64,000 bases of DNA from Staphylococcus epidermidis (GCF_006742205.1 NZ_AP019721.1:62001-126000), one strand, 5' to 3'. Positions 47,744-58,516 are shown, numbered from the stretch's first letter. The notes: generated by a model not told the origin, from the sequence alone. Made by a program: numbers and translations.

Positions 47744-48631
47744 ATGAGTCAGTTTAAGGACACATTATATAAACTATTTGAGCCAATGATGAAAATAGAG
47801 TTCTATCAAAATCTATTGGTTAATCTTTTAATTATACTTGCTTATATCTTGATGGGTATGATTGTAATTGCGATATCAAGAAAGTTAGTTACTAAATTTT
47901 TCAACGTTAATGAAAAGAAAAAGAACCGTCATAAAATTAAAAGAAGTGAAACACTATCCACATTGATTCAAAATTTAATAAGTTATGTCGTATGGTTTAT
48001 TGTCCTTACGTCAATACTTTCACGTTTCGGTATTAGTGTATCAGCAATTTTAGCAGGAGCTGGAGTTGTTGGTGTTGCCGTTGGTTTCGGAGCACAAACA
48101 ATTGTAAAAGACATTATTACTGGTTTCTTTATCATATTTGAAGGACAGTTTGATGTAAGTGATTATGTTCAAATTAATGCATCTGGGGTAACAATTGCTG
48201 AAGGTACGGTTAAAACAATTGGTTTAAGATCAACACGTATACAATCAGATACTGGAGAAATTTATACATTACCTAATGGTATGATTAGTGAAATAGTCAA
48301 TTATTCTGCTACAGATGTTTCACCTATTGTGATGATACCGATTTCTCCAAATGAGAATTATAAAGTGATAGAAGAGAAATTATTAACATTTTTACCTACA
48401 TTAAAGAATAAATATGACATATTTGTATCTGCACCAGATTTACTTGGTTTAGACAGTGTTGATGGCAATGAAATGGTGATTAAACTTTTAGCACATGTTA
48501 AGCCCGGAATGCATTTTCCAGGACAACGTTTGCTTCGTAAAGAGGTCATACAATACTTCAGTGAAGAAGGCATTCATATTCCAAAACCAACACTTGTAAA
48601 ACTTGATAAAGAATTGAATAAAAAAGAATAG
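47744..48631 (+). CDS. mscS: Small-conductance mechanosensitive channel (MscS family)
   Basis: The start is most likely the ATG at 47744 (MSQFKDTLYKLFEP), 13 bases after AGGAGG; a frame from 47648 adds an unsupported leader. The product has 295 aa. Three helices are followed by the gate helix region VSAILAGAGVVGVAVGFGAQTIVKDIITGFFII, here read as GAGVVGVAVGFGAQ and VKDIITGFFI. A cytosolic beta domain (RSTRIQSDTGEIYTLPNG) follows. It releases solutes on hypo-osmotic shock. Near-identical terminator hairpins flank it. Confidence 0.93.
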   Translation: MSQFKDTLYKLFEPMMKIEFYQNLLVNLLIILAYILMGMIVIAISRKLVTKFFNVNEKKKNRHKIKRSETLSTLIQNLISYVVWFIVLTSILSRFGISVSAILAGAGVVGVAVGFGAQTIVKDIITGFFIIFEGQFDVSDYVQINASGVTIAEGTVKTIGLRSTRIQSDTGEIYTLPNGMISEIVNYSATDVSPIVMIPISPNENYKVIEEKLLTFLPTLKNKYDIFVSAPDLLGLDSVDGNEMVIKLLAHVKPGMHFPGQRLLRKEVIQYFSEEGIHIPKPTLVKLDKELNKKE

Positions 48632-48662
48632 TCTGCAGATTTAATTTTTATATGAAAATTCA

Positions 48663-48702
48663 TAAAGCATCCCTCATCGTAAAGTGAAGGATGCTTTATT
48701 TT
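48663..48702 (+). terminator. Terminator after mscS
   Basis: AAAGCATCCCTC and GAAGGATGCTTT arms with TTTTTATT. The region to the HAD gene (48703-48995) shows no other feature. Confidence 0.8.
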
Positions 48703-48995
48703 TATTATGATAGGTCATGAGTGATAGTGATTTGAAAAACATAGTTGAGTAAAGTTGTTATAACGTTATCATGTATGAAATTGTTTATAGATAGATGACA
48801 AAGCTATTTTATTGATACTATAAATATAACCGTGAGACATATAAAAGAAGGTTTTAAATCCTACTACCAACATAGAAGCTTTTAATCTGAAATTCTACAA
48901 ATTAAAAAAGCAATTTTGTCCTATTTTCGTGTTTTGTTTAAATTTTTAGAGTGTAATTATAATTATCATTTAAGAATGATACTGGAGGAATGAAG

Positions 48996-49808
48996 ATGAC
49001 AAATCGTTTAATATTATTCGACTTTGATGAAACTTACTATAAACATCGTACTAATCAAGCAGATATTCCTTATTTAAAAGAAATGGAAAGTTTATTACAG
49101 AATATAACTGCTAAAAACAATGTCATTACGGCGATTTTAACAGGAAGTACTATAGAAAGCGTACTGCAAAAAATGAGTAAAGTTAATATGTCATATAAAC
49201 CTCAACATATTTTTTCAGATTTAAGTTCTAAAATGTTCACATGGAATAACTGCGAATATATTGAATCTGATGAATATAAAAACGAAGTGTTGATAGAACC
49301 GTTCTTATTGGAAGATATATTAGATATATTAAAACACGTTTCTTCTAAACATAAAGTAGAGTTTATACCGCAAAGAATTTTTCGAGAAAATGAAACATTG
49401 TATAATTTTTATTTCTATTCTTCGGGTGACACGCATTTAGATAAAACAATTTTAGAAGACCTCAGTCAATATTCTAAGACAAGGGACTATACGATGACAT
49501 TTAATCGTTGTAATCCTTTAGCAGGTGATCCTGAAAATGCTTATGATATTAATTTTACTCCAAAAAATGCAGGTAAATTATATGCCACAAAAATTTTGAT
49601 GAATAAATATGGCGTTCCAAAAGAATTGATTATTGGCTTTGGTGATAGTGGTAATGATGAAGCGTTTTTAAGTTATTTAGATCACGCAATGATTATGTCT
49701 AACAGTCAAGATGAGGAAATGAAGAGTAAATTTAAAAATACAAAATATCCTTATTATAAAGGTATTTATACACATGTACGTGAATTTATAGAATATGAAA
49801 ATGTTTAA
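48996..49808 (+). CDS. HAD-superfamily hydrolase
   Basis: The start at 48996 gives better spacing from CTGGAGGA than the ATG at 48990. The 270-aa protein has the nucleophile motif [13 protein letters not shown] (DxDxT/Y), motif II TGST, a Cof-type cap (about residues 85-185) and motif [16 protein letters not shown]. It is a soluble phosphatase, probably for sugar phosphates. It stands alone. Confidence 0.88.
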   Translation: MTNRLILFDFDETYYKHRTNQADIPYLKEMESLLQNITAKNNVITAILTGSTIESVLQKMSKVNMSYKPQHIFSDLSSKMFTWNNCEYIESDEYKNEVLIEPFLLEDILDILKHVSSKHKVEFIPQRIFRENETLYNFYFYSSGDTHLDKTILEDLSQYSKTRDYTMTFNRCNPLAGDPENAYDINFTPKNAGKLYATKILMNKYGVPKELIIGFGDSGNDEAFLSYLDHAMIMSNSQDEEMKSKFKNTKYPYYKGIYTHVREFIEYENV

Positions 49809-49988
49809 ATATGGAATTATTGGAATAGGAGAGGTGGCAAAAGTATAAGTTGAGGTTACAAATAAGGTAATTCTTCTTTATTAATTGAATGTCTTCTATA
49901 TATTTAATGAATTTTCGATATATGTGTTTTTCGCATTGATTTAGTCATTGAAATTAAAATATATACACACGTTCTATAAAAATCAAAA

Positions 49989-50026
49989 ATAGGGAATAAG
50001 ACAACACATTTTTCTTATTCCCTATC
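49989..50026 (-). terminator. Terminator of the EF-hand gene
   Basis: ATAGGGAATAAG and CTTATTCCCTAT perfect 12-base arms lie 45 bases beyond the 50072 stop; also usable by the HAD gene. Confidence 0.8.
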
Positions 50027-50071
50027 CAAGTATCACTGAGTTTAATTATTTACTTATTTTAATCAGTTTAG

Positions 50072-50656
50072 TTAATAATTACCGCCCTGTCCTTTTGCAC
50101 GTGCTTCAACTTGTCCTCTTAAAAATTTCATATACTCGTTAGATTCTTGAGCACTTTCGTGAATTGTCGCAGCTTCATCATCTGACATATTTCTAGCATC
50201 TTCTGCTGTATATTTAGGATGATGTGCTTCGTTAGTTGTGCCACCTGCAGATGGTTGGAATTTCCCTTCTTTTGCAAAACGATCTAAAGTAGGCGTCATT
50301 TCATCCATAGTAATCGTGCCATCTTTATTTACATCTGCTCTATCGATTTCATCTGCTAAAATTTGAGCTTCTTCATCATTAACGTTAAAAGCTTCTCTTA
50401 ACCGCTTTGCTTTTTCGCTAAGTGTTTTAGTTGATGTCTCATTTGATACTTCGTTTGTTTGGCTATCAACTTGATTTTGCATTTCATCTTGTGAAATTGT
50501 ATTTTCGTGAGTATTTTTATTTGAAGTCTGAGTCTCTTTTGAAGCTACATCAGTGTTTGCTTTTGAATCTTTATAATGACTGTATCCCAATCCCCCTGCA
50601 AATCCTAGCATCACAATGAGAAAAAATAAAATAAATCCTTTTAAAAACGTTTTCAA
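50072..50656 (-). CDS. Membrane-anchored EF-hand-like protein
   Basis: This 194-aa protein starts at TTG after GGAGGACGG. It has an N-terminal helix (TFLKGFILFFLIVMLGFAGG), then a Thr/Asn/Gln-rich spacer (residues 30-80). A helix-loop-helix follows with loop DVNKDGTITMDE, a canonical calcium-binding EF-hand (D-x-N-x-D-G-x-I-x3-E). The C-terminus has YTAEDARNMSDDEAATIHES. It should be extracellular and anchored. The function is unknown; Ca2+ binding is inferred. The 385 bases upstream to 51041 carry only AT-rich DNA. Confidence 0.82.
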   Translation of the reverse strand: MKTFLKGFILFFLIVMLGFAGGLGYSHYKDSKANTDVASKETQTSNKNTHENTISQDEMQNQVDSQTNEVSNETSTKTLSEKAKRLREAFNVNDEEAQILADEIDRADVNKDGTITMDEMTPTLDRFAKEGKFQPSAGGTTNEAHHPKYTAEDARNMSDDEAATIHESAQESNEYMKFLRGQVEARAKGQGGNY

Positions 50657-51041
50657 TTAACCGTCCTCCACCCTTTTGAACTTCATTTATATTGTTATAT
50701 TAATTTATTTTCTAACGCATTTCTATTGTTAATTTAAGGTATATAAATATTAGTTTAAAAAGTATAAAAGCATGTTTTCTGAATTCTTCTCATATTTATT
50801 GCTTCTAAATTTATATTTTTAAATATTGTGCAATTTATTTTAGAGATTTGTAGCAATTGTAATTGTTATAAATTAAAATGTATTTAATAACGATAATTAA
50901 AAATAAAGAGAGCAATAGTGAATTCGTAAATTAACGTTATTAAACTATGGATTTAGTAAACGTGTAAAACCAGTTGAAATATGAACACCATATATATAAA
51001 TACAACAGTGATGATTTCATTATTTAAAGGAGAGAAACGAA

Positions 51042-51944
51042 ATGAAAAGACACTTTTTAGCAATCGGAGCAATTACAATAACAACATTACTTGCGGGATG
51101 CGATTTTGGAGATTTTGTAGGACAGTATCAGTCTGATAAGCAATCAGAAAATAGTAACACTCAAACCGAGCAAGCTGCAAATAATAAAAATTCAAACTCT
51201 AATAATGGTCATTCAAGTAATAACAATGAGTCTAGAGGTAGAGTGGAAGATTTAACTCAATCGCAGAAGGTAGCATTAGCTATCAATGATCCCTCAGTTT
51301 CTCAATATGTCGTTAATGCAAGTGAATTAAGGAATCATTCATTTTATGCAAATTATAACGGCGGAGGCCAACGTAAAAGTATTCATACGTATAAGTTGGA
51401 ATCATTACCCAAAAAAGTAGAAGGTGCACCTAATGATATGACATTCTATACTGCAAAACCATCTAAAGGGTCATTTGTTACGCTTATCGGTATTGGTAAT
51501 GAAAAGGTATTAATTGCAGGCACACAAAGTTCAGGTACATATCAACAATATGCTCATTCGGAAGCAGCAAGAGAATTAGATTTACATGAATTATTAGATA
51601 AATACGGTAAAAGTTCAAATTATAAAAATCTAGCAAATCAAATTACGTTTACACAAGGTCAATCATCAAATGCAAGTGAATATACATCAGATGAAGGGAC
51701 GTCTAATAATGATGCATCTAATGATGACAAAGTTACTCGTGATAATGTAATAGATAAAGTTGAAGCGTATGAAGGTCATCAGCTAGATACCGATACGTAT
51801 ACATTTAAAGAACCCGAACAGAACGTAGACGGAGATTGGGGATTTTCTATTTTAGATAAGGAAGGCAACCTCGAAGGTTCTTATATTGTGACATCTGATG
51901 GTGAAGTTACAAAATACGATGAAAACGGGGAAGAAATAGAGTAA
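51042..51944 (+). CDS. Secreted lipoprotein with low-complexity linker (unknown)
   Basis: This 300-aa protein has signal MKRHFLAIGAITITTLLAGC (lipobox LAGC). An Asn/Ser-rich linker runs over residues 33-65, a domain follows (residues 70-200: VALAINDPSVSQYVVNASEL, HTYKLESLP), then another acidic linker. The C-terminal domain (TRDNVIDKVEAYEGHQLDTD, WGFSILDKEGNLEGSYIVTS) is PepSY-like. Staphylococcal DUF4767/4950-type lipoproteins look alike. AAAGGAGAG precedes the start. Confidence 0.85.
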   Translation: MKRHFLAIGAITITTLLAGCDFGDFVGQYQSDKQSENSNTQTEQAANNKNSNSNNGHSSNNNESRGRVEDLTQSQKVALAINDPSVSQYVVNASELRNHSFYANYNGGGQRKSIHTYKLESLPKKVEGAPNDMTFYTAKPSKGSFVTLIGIGNEKVLIAGTQSSGTYQQYAHSEAARELDLHELLDKYGKSSNYKNLANQITFTQGQSSNASEYTSDEGTSNNDASNDDKVTRDNVIDKVEAYEGHQLDTDTYTFKEPEQNVDGDWGFSILDKEGNLEGSYIVTSDGEVTKYDENGEEIE

Positions 51945-52005
51945 AAGTACAGTCAATTGTCGAAATTAAAAATTTAGAAAATGGAAATATTTCCCAGGAA
52001 ATTGA

Positions 52006-52040
52006 CAACGTTAGCATATTAAAAGCTAGCGTTGTTTTTG
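52006..52040 (+). terminator. Terminator after the lipoprotein
   Basis: CAACGTTAGC and GCTAGCGTTG arms with TTTTTG. Confidence 0.8.
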
Positions 52041-52255
52041 TATGCTTAACATTAATTCTCCTTTGTATTCTTTAATTATTATTTTTCTAAGCACTTTAAA
52101 TTTACTTGTTGGATGGTTTGAAAAATATTCAAACACATATTGATTGAGCAAAGATTTTTAGTTTTATGGCTTTTAAAGTTCAATGCCAATGATACAATTG
52201 GAATAAAGCAAAATGTTTAGTAAAGTCAAAAATGAAGAGGGGATAAATTATTCAA

Positions 52256-52441
52256 ATGAATCATTTTGGTAAGCTTCATCGTATATCATTAATATTAAAT
52301 ATTATGTTTTTAATACTCATGCCTAAAATCTATAGTTTTGATAATATTTATTTATCAATAATTTGGACTTTGTTAGGCATAGCAAATGCTGTCTACTTAT
52401 TGATTAAGCAAAGACAAGAAAACACCATTAAACGTAAATAA
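52256..52441 (+). CDS. Small membrane protein
   Basis: This 61-aa protein has two hydrophobic helices (ISLILNIMFLILMPKIYSF and LSIIWTLLGIANAVYLLI) and a basic end. GAGGGGAT lies before its ATG. I recognise no family. The 310 bases before it hold no other gene. Confidence 0.65.
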   Translation: MNHFGKLHRISLILNIMFLILMPKIYSFDNIYLSIIWTLLGIANAVYLLIKQRQENTIKRK

Positions 52442-52600
52442 ATTAAAAATAACTCACTTATTATGATGTGCACTCCAGAAGTTGGCCTAAAATCTATCTT
52501 TATGGGGTGTTTTTTATGATTGAATATGATAAATTTTATTTTAAAATTAAAGTTTTTCAAGAATATCTAAATGGTTAAAAAACAAAGTAAAAAAATCATC

Positions 52601-52640
52601 AAAGGCTTGCCTCCTAAAAAATTATAGAAGACAAGCCTTT
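52601..52640 (-). terminator. Terminator of the 52686 gene
   Basis: AAAGGCTTG and CAAGCCTTT arms, with T/A runs on both sides. Confidence 0.7.
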
Positions 52641-52685
52641 AAAATATTACACTAAATTATACTTCTTGTGGTTCAGTATAAATTT

Positions 52686-53096
52686 TTAGCGTTCTTTCTT
52701 TTTGTCTAAATCTTTTTTGATTTCATTTGGGGATCTAGATTCATTAGCCGGTTTAAGCAATTTAAATATTTTAACGTCTGCTGTAAGTCCGCCTCCAAAT
52801 TGATAATTGTTTTCAGGTGATGCAAATGCAACAAATTCATCTTCTTTATTGTTATTGATATAGCCTTCAATAATAGCATCACCCATTGGTCCCTGTTCTA
52901 AACTTGTGAAATGGACAGATTTGATAGTATTAGGTTTTTTGGTGTTGTATTTAAGATAAAGCGTGATACGTTCTTGTTGCTCTTTGTAGTAGATTTCTTT
53001 TTGTTTTGCTTTTTCGTCATATTTCATTTTGAGGTAGACACCTCCAAAAATGATTAATATAACACTAATAAAGATCAAGATTTTCTTTTTTGACAT
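52686..53096 (-). CDS. DUF1433-like membrane-anchored protein
   Basis: The start is the ATG at 53096 (MSKKKILIFISVILIIFGGV) after AAGAGGTAGC; a longer frame from 53216 lacks support. The product has 136 aa: one N-terminal helix, a charged segment and a beta-rich domain with VHFTSLEQGPMGDAIIEGYI and ENNYQFGGG. It resembles DUF1433 proteins, often found as paralogous families in staphylococci. It lies near a second small protein with a related G-G-x-P-x-G-Y pattern (53636). Confidence 0.7.
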   Translation of the reverse strand: MSKKKILIFISVILIIFGGVYLKMKYDEKAKQKEIYYKEQQERITLYLKYNTKKPNTIKSVHFTSLEQGPMGDAIIEGYINNNKEDEFVAFASPENNYQFGGGLTADVKIFKLLKPANESRSPNEIKKDLDKKKER

Positions 53097-53307
53097 AGAG
53101 TAGCTACCTCTTATTTGTGATGAATGAGTGTAGGATTCATACATAATAAAGATTTGACATATGGAATACTTGCAGAAGAAGCATAATAATATTAGTTCTA
53201 AACTATCATGAATCAAAGTATCTAAATATCACATTCTATATACTAAATGCTTGGTATTAAAATAAGACAAGGTACATTTCATTAACTGTACTTTGACTAA
53301 ACTTATG

Positions 53308-53418
53308 TTATACCTGTACTTTATATTCAACTTCACTTTTTTTCTTATCAAAATACGGTACAACAAATATTACAAATAAAGCACATCCAATAGCTAACAA
53401 AAAACCTAAATTTTCCAA
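53308..53418 (-). CDS. 36-aa single-helix membrane peptide
   Basis: The frame starts at TTG after AAGGAGTG. It codes MENLGFLLAIGCALFVIFVV, then PYFDKKK and a short tail ending VQV. It has one transmembrane helix and a basic stop-transfer. It is of the size and type of small stress peptides, but unrecognised. Confidence 0.5.
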   Translation of the reverse strand: MENLGFLLAIGCALFVIFVVPYFDKKKSEVEYKVQV

Positions 53419-53635
53419 TTTATTCACTCCTTATTTTGTGTACAATATCAACACTATTATTCTTCAGAAATACTCTTAATTAATATTATTGCATCATCAA
53501 GTAACATACTGATACCTAATCGACCTGCTGATGAATCAAATTTGAAATAAGAATATTTAATTTTGCCACCAACTGACTATATGTTAAGAATTCTTTAGAC
53601 ATTTATTTGTGCTATAGTCCTTTCTTTATATATAT

Positions 53636-53995
53636 TTATTGATATAACTTTATTGATTTAATAGTTGTCTTTTCTGGAAGGAAGTTATATTTAATATTGA
53701 TTGTAAGTCCGACGGGTTTTTTATTAATATCTAAACGATAATAACCAATAGGCCCACCACCTTGGTTATCTGTCGCATTTTCGAAATCGGCTTTTTTTAT
53801 AGTTTTTAAAAACTGATATGTCTGCTTATCTTTAGCAATCTTATGAAGTTGCTTTGTGTCATGATGTTGTATGGATTGATTTAATTGTTGTTCACTAGAG
53901 TGAATCACCCACATGTCGAAGAAGAAAAAGTTAATAACAACATAACTACAGGCTTGGATAAAGAGAATAACAACTATAAAAATCAATCTTTTCAT
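53636..53995 (-). CDS. Small anchored protein of unknown function
   Basis: This 119-aa protein starts MKRLIFIVVILFIQACSYVV, a signal anchor with a poor lipobox-like cysteine. A helical segment (SSEQQLNQSIQHHDTKQLHK) and a beta domain with DNQGGGPIGYYRLDINKK follow. It may belong to the DUF1310/DUF1433 kind of small exported proteins. It stands alone on the minus strand. Confidence 0.65.
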   Translation of the reverse strand: MKRLIFIVVILFIQACSYVVINFFFFDMWVIHSSEQQLNQSIQHHDTKQLHKIAKDKQTYQFLKTIKKADFENATDNQGGGPIGYYRLDINKKPVGLTINIKYNFLPEKTTIKSIKLYQ

Positions 53996-54249
53996 TGATA
54001 TGCACCTTATTTTTAATGAAATATTTGCTTCTTATATTTAATTTATCATAATATTGTTCAGTTTAACTTAAAATTCACGATGTTCAATATATATTCATCA
54101 TTCTATATTTTGTATAAAAAGCATGGACTATATTTAACAGTTTGCTCATTTACTTTTCGGCCCACTATATGTTTAAGTAATCAGTCTAAAACTTATTTTT
54201 ATGTCACTTTTGTAAATTGCTCGAGATTTACTACTACTTAATATTAAAC

Positions 54250-54278
54250 AACCTCCCTCTGACTCAACAGGGGAGGTT
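54250..54278 (-). terminator. Terminator of dus
   Basis: AACCTCCC and GGGAGGTT arms lie 35 bases beyond the dus stop. The 317 bases 53996-54312 hold nothing else. Confidence 0.75.
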
Positions 54279-54312
54279 CATTTATTGTTTATTATACTTA
54301 CCGCTCGCATAC

Positions 54313-55293
54313 TTATACTTCTGAACGTGCATCCATACGTGCTTCAAAAGTATCGAGTAGTTCTCTTGCTTCGGCAATGGATTGGGTGTTCATTAATTGA
54401 TGGCGGAGTTCGCTAGCGCCTCTAATGCCGCGTACGTAGATTTTGAAGAATCTGCGTAAACTTTTGAAGTGTCGGGCTTCATCTTTATCATATTTTTCAA
54501 ATAAAGAGAGATGTAAGCGTAATAAACCTAATAATTCTTTGCTTGAATGTTCGCGTGGTTCCTTTTCAAATGCGAATGGGTTATGGAAGATCCCTCTACC
54601 AATCATAATGCCATCAATACCATATTTATTTGCGAGTTCTAGACCAGTTTGTCTATCGGGGATATCACCATTGATAGTTAATAGTGTATTTGGCGCAATT
54701 TCATCACGTAATGTCTTGATTGCTTCGATTAATTCCCAGTGTGCATCTACTTTACTCATCTCTTTACGGGTACGTAGATGAATGGATAAATTTGCGATAT
54801 CTTGTTCGAAGACGTGTTTTAACCAGTCTCGCCATTCATCGATATCGTAATAACCTAAACGTGTTTTTACACTGACCGGTAGACCACCTGCTTTAGAAGC
54901 TTGAATGATTTCGGCTGCCATTTCAGGTCGTAGAATTAAGCCGGATCCTTTACCTTTTTTCGCAACGTTTGCGACAGGGCAACCCATATTTAAATCTATA
55001 CCTTTAAAGCCCATATCCGCTAAGCCGATACTCATTTCTCGGAATTGTTCTGGTTTATCGCCCCAGATGTGCGCTACCATTGGTTGTTCGTCGTCACTAA
55101 AAGTTAAGCGTCCGCGCACACTATGAATACCTTCAGGGTGACAGTAACTCTCAGTATTGGTAAATTCAGTAAAAAATACATCTGGTCTCGCAGCTTCACT
55201 GACAACATGCCGAAAGACAATATTTGTCACGTCTTCCATAGGTGCCAGAATAAAAAACGGACGTGGCAATGTACTCCAAAAATTTTCTTTCAT
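54313..55293 (-). CDS. dus: tRNA-dihydrouridine synthase
   Basis: This 326-aa flavoenzyme reduces uridines in the tRNA D-loop. Family motifs are [18 protein letters not shown] (FMN site), the active-site cysteine in [29 protein letters not shown] and [13 protein letters not shown]. The DusB-like C-terminal helical domain carries [14 protein letters not shown]. It is a housekeeping gene, which supports a chromosomal setting. AAAGAAGGTT precedes the start. Confidence 0.93.
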   Translation of the reverse strand: MKENFWSTLPRPFFILAPMEDVTNIVFRHVVSEAARPDVFFTEFTNTESYCHPEGIHSVRGRLTFSDDEQPMVAHIWGDKPEQFREMSIGLADMGFKGIDLNMGCPVANVAKKGKGSGLILRPEMAAEIIQASKAGGLPVSVKTRLGYYDIDEWRDWLKHVFEQDIANLSIHLRTRKEMSKVDAHWELIEAIKTLRDEIAPNTLLTINGDIPDRQTGLELANKYGIDGIMIGRGIFHNPFAFEKEPREHSSKELLGLLRLHLSLFEKYDKDEARHFKSLRRFFKIYVRGIRGASELRHQLMNTQSIAEARELLDTFEARMDARSEV

Positions 55294-55491
55294 GATTTAT
55301 TTAAACCTTCTTTATAATAATGATCTCGAATTTTTACGCATGATGATATTACCACAAAACTCACATAGCTGACTACAACTTTTAAATAAATGATTACTGA
55401 GTTTTCGCGCTTAATTGTTTAATAAATGTTTAAAGTGGTAAAGTCTATATATGTACTATTTTAATATATAAATTTAGAAAGGAACATGCAC

Positions 55492-56976
55492 ATGAGTGAA
55501 GCAAATCATAAAAACATCGTTGTTGTAGGTGCAGGAATTATTGGTACGTCAGTAGCGACAATGCTTTCAAAAGTAAGTCCTAACTGGCATATCGATATGT
55601 TTGAAAGACTAGAAGGCGCTGGTATTGAAAGTTCAAATGAAAATAATAATGCTGGGACAGGCCATGCGGCATTATGTGAATTAAACTATACAGTTGAACA
55701 AGATGATGGTTCAATTGATGCATCTAAAGCGCAAGAAATTAATGAACAATTCGAATTATCTAGACAATTCTGGGGTAATTTAGTTAAAAATGGTGATATT
55801 TCTAATCCTGAAGAATTTATCCAACCATTACCTCATATCAGTTTCGTTATGGGACCAACAAACGTTAACTTTTTAAGAAAACGTTATGAAACACTAAAAA
55901 CACTTCCAATGTTCGATACAATCGAATATACAGAAGACATGGAAACAATGAGAAAATGGATGCCATTAATGATGGAAAATCGTGAACCAGGTCATCAAAT
56001 GGCAGCAAGTAAAATTGATGAAGGTACAGATGTGAACTATGGTGCGTTAACACGTAAGTTAGCACATTACTTAGAACAAAAATCTAATGTTTCATTAAAA
56101 TACAATCATGATGTTGTAGATTTAACACAAAGAGAAGATGGCAAATGGGAAGTTGTCGTTGAAAATAGAGAAACTAAAGAAAAAGTAACTAAAATAGCAG
56201 ATAAAGTGTTTATTGGTGCTGGCGGTCACTCTATTCCGTTATTACAAAAATCTGGCGTTAAACAAAGAGAACACCTAGGTGGTTTCCCAATCAGTGGTCA
56301 ATTCTTAAGATGTACAAACCCAGATATTATTAAACAACATGCGGCTAAAGTTTACAGTAAAGAGCCTCAAGGTAAGCCACCAATGACTGTACCACACCTT
56401 GATACACGTTATATCAATGGTAAACAAACATTATTATTTGGTCCATATGCGAATATCGGCCCTAAATTCTTGAAATTCGGTTCAAATCTAGACTTATTCG
56501 AATCAATCAAACCATATAACATTACTACAATGTTGGCTTCAGCAGTTAAAAATGTACCTTTAATTAAATATTCAATTGATCAAATGATCAAAACTAAAGA
56601 AGGTTGTATGAACTATTTAAGAACATTTATTCCTGATGCTAAAGATGAAGATTGGGAACTTTACACTGCTGGTAAACGCGTTCAAGTTATTAAAGATAGT
56701 GAACAACACGGTAAAGGTTTCGTAGTATTTGGTACTGAAGTTGTCAATTCAGACGACAATTCTATGATTGCATTATTAGGTGAATCTCCAGGGGCTTCAA
56801 CATCATTATCAGTTGTATTAGAAGTTTTAGAGAAAAACTTCGCTGATGACAAAGAAGCATGGGAACCTGTTGTTAAAGAAATGGTACCAACATACGGTCG
56901 TTCATTAATTAATGACGAAAAATTAATGAGAGAAACACGCCGTGAAACTTCTAAAAACTTACATTTAAATAGATAA
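55492..56976 (+). CDS. mqo: Malate:quinone oxidoreductase
   Basis: The start is taken at the ATG at 55492, with AAAGGA eight bases before it (the ATG at 55486 is too close). The 494-aa enzyme has FAD site IVVVGAGIIGTSVATML, NNNAGTGHAALCELNYT and GAGGHSIPLLQKSG. It oxidises malate to oxaloacetate and feeds electrons to menaquinone at the membrane. Staphylococci often have several mqo paralogues. It stands alone, with a terminator at 57026. Confidence 0.95.
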   Translation: MSEANHKNIVVVGAGIIGTSVATMLSKVSPNWHIDMFERLEGAGIESSNENNNAGTGHAALCELNYTVEQDDGSIDASKAQEINEQFELSRQFWGNLVKNGDISNPEEFIQPLPHISFVMGPTNVNFLRKRYETLKTLPMFDTIEYTEDMETMRKWMPLMMENREPGHQMAASKIDEGTDVNYGALTRKLAHYLEQKSNVSLKYNHDVVDLTQREDGKWEVVVENRETKEKVTKIADKVFIGAGGHSIPLLQKSGVKQREHLGGFPISGQFLRCTNPDIIKQHAAKVYSKEPQGKPPMTVPHLDTRYINGKQTLLFGPYANIGPKFLKFGSNLDLFESIKPYNITTMLASAVKNVPLIKYSIDQMIKTKEGCMNYLRTFIPDAKDEDWELYTAGKRVQVIKDSEQHGKGFVVFGTEVVNSDDNSMIALLGESPGASTSLSVVLEVLEKNFADDKEAWEPVVKEMVPTYGRSLINDEKLMRETRRETSKNLHLNR

Positions 56977-57748
56977 GTATTTTAAAAATAGAATTATATG
57001 TCACGAAATAATGACATGATGTGTGCACCTCGTAGCATTAGGTAGAAAGTCTAATGTTACGGGGTGTTTTTTATAGGAAATAGGAAGGAGGTGCGATTTA
57101 ATTGAATAAGGAAGTATGTGCGATAGTGAGGCATAAAGACAAAATGTGAACAATGTGATTTCATCTTAAAAATGAGAATGAAAGAGATGAATTAATGCGA
57201 AAATGTGAGGATAAACAAAGTGCTCAGTATTGAGTGTCTTATTATTTTAAAAGGTGAAACTCAAGTTCATTTTTGATGAAATTAATTGTTGAATATTTAA
57301 GTTGAACAAAAGAGTGTGAGTTCGTTTTATTATAAATAGCATTGATTTTTTATTAATTAAGTAAATAAAATAAAAACATTAATTTTATTGTTCGAGACAT
57401 TTTGTTTTGGTACTATAATATTGTAGTTATTTGTTAAGTTTACAACAAAAATGATTGACGCATAACGTTGTTAAAACTAAGTATCTATCTTTGTTATTCG
57501 AAACCATCTTAATATGTGATATATTGAGACAGAATCATCATTCATTATCATAATTTTTAAAATTTGAAGTAAAATTCTTGCTTTCAAACATATCTTTGCA
57601 ATGGTAATGAAGAACAATTTTAAATTGTGACACAGAAGTGATTTCAGATTTAAGGATTATCATACATAAGCTAATGAAAAATTGTTATTTTTTATGATAT
57701 TTTCATGATTTTAAAAACAGTTTTGAAAATCGAGAAAGGTGATTGACG
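56977..57748. other. Long intergenic region between mqo and the SDR gene
   Basis: It has the mqo terminator (57026-57072). A 15-codon frame at about 57103 (MNKEVCAIVRHKDKM) with a good GGAGGTG may be a remnant. The rest is AT-rich with no recognised gene; long T/A tracts near 57350-57420 may be promoter-related. Confidence 0.4.
57026..57072 (+). terminator. Terminator of mqo
   Basis: CACCTCGTAGCATTAG and CTAATGTTACGGGGTG pair almost fully and end in TTTTTTAT. Confidence 0.85.
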
Positions 57749-58516
57749 ATGGTAAACATTATGGAAAAATTTAAATTAACTGGTAAGGTGGCAATGGTCA
57801 TTGGAGGTGCAACTGGCATTGGTAAAGCTATGGCAGAGGCATTAGCACAAGCAGGGGCAAATATCGTTATCGCTGATTTGCAATCCAATATTGGTCAAGA
57901 AACAGCCACAACTATATCTACACAATCAGGTGTTAAAACCACATCATTAAAATTAGATATAACTCATTCAGATGAAGTAAATCAAATTGTTGATTATGTA
58001 GTAAGGGAATATGGAAAAATAGATATTCTTGTCAATAACGCTAGTATCTCAATTCAAGATGATACTGAAAATATTTCGTATGAAGAATGGTTAAAAGAAA
58101 TCAATTTAAGCTTAAATGGAGCATTCTCTGTAGCGCAAACAGTAGGACGTCAAATGATTGAGAAGGGTAGTGGTTCGATAATTAATGTCTCTTCAGTATT
58201 AGGATTGATTGCTAATAAAACGCAAGACCAGAGCTCTTATGAAACGTCTAAAGCCGGTGTGACGATGCTGACTAAAAGCTTAGCTAGAGAATGGTCTAGA
58301 TATGGAATTAAAGTAAATGCAATTGCCCCTGGTTACATGAGAACAATCGAAACGGAAAAGATACTAAATGATAATACTGAAACAAATACAACGCCTATGG
58401 AACGAGTAGGTGAGCCTGAAGAATTAGCTGGAATAACAGTTTATCTTGCTTCTGATGCATCATCGTTTACTCAAGGTAGTGTATTTAATATTGATGGCGG
58501 TTATTCAGCATTATAA
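57749..58516 (+). CDS. Short-chain dehydrogenase/reductase
   Basis: The start at 57749 has GAAAGGTGA upstream. The 255-aa enzyme has the NAD(P) site GGATGIGKAMAEAL, NNAS, catalytic Ser in INVSSVLG and YxxxK in SSYETSKAG, and ends FNIDGGYSAL. It resembles gluconate/glucose or sorbitol-type dehydrogenases; the substrate cannot be told. It stands alone. The 540 bases after it (58517-59059) hold no recognised gene. Confidence 0.88.
   Translation: MVNIMEKFKLTGKVAMVIGGATGIGKAMAEALAQAGANIVIADLQSNIGQETATTISTQSGVKTTSLKLDITHSDEVNQIVDYVVREYGKIDILVNNASISIQDDTENISYEEWLKEINLSLNGAFSVAQTVGRQMIEKGSGSIINVSSVLGLIANKTQDQSSYETSKAGVTMLTKSLAREWSRYGIKVNAIAPGYMRTIETEKILNDNTETNTTPMERVGEPEELAGITVYLASDASSFTQGSVFNIDGGYSAL

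Noticed and set aside
54443..55372. Several plus-strand frames opposite dus
   Set aside because: They are antisense shadows; the dus motifs are complete on the minus strand.
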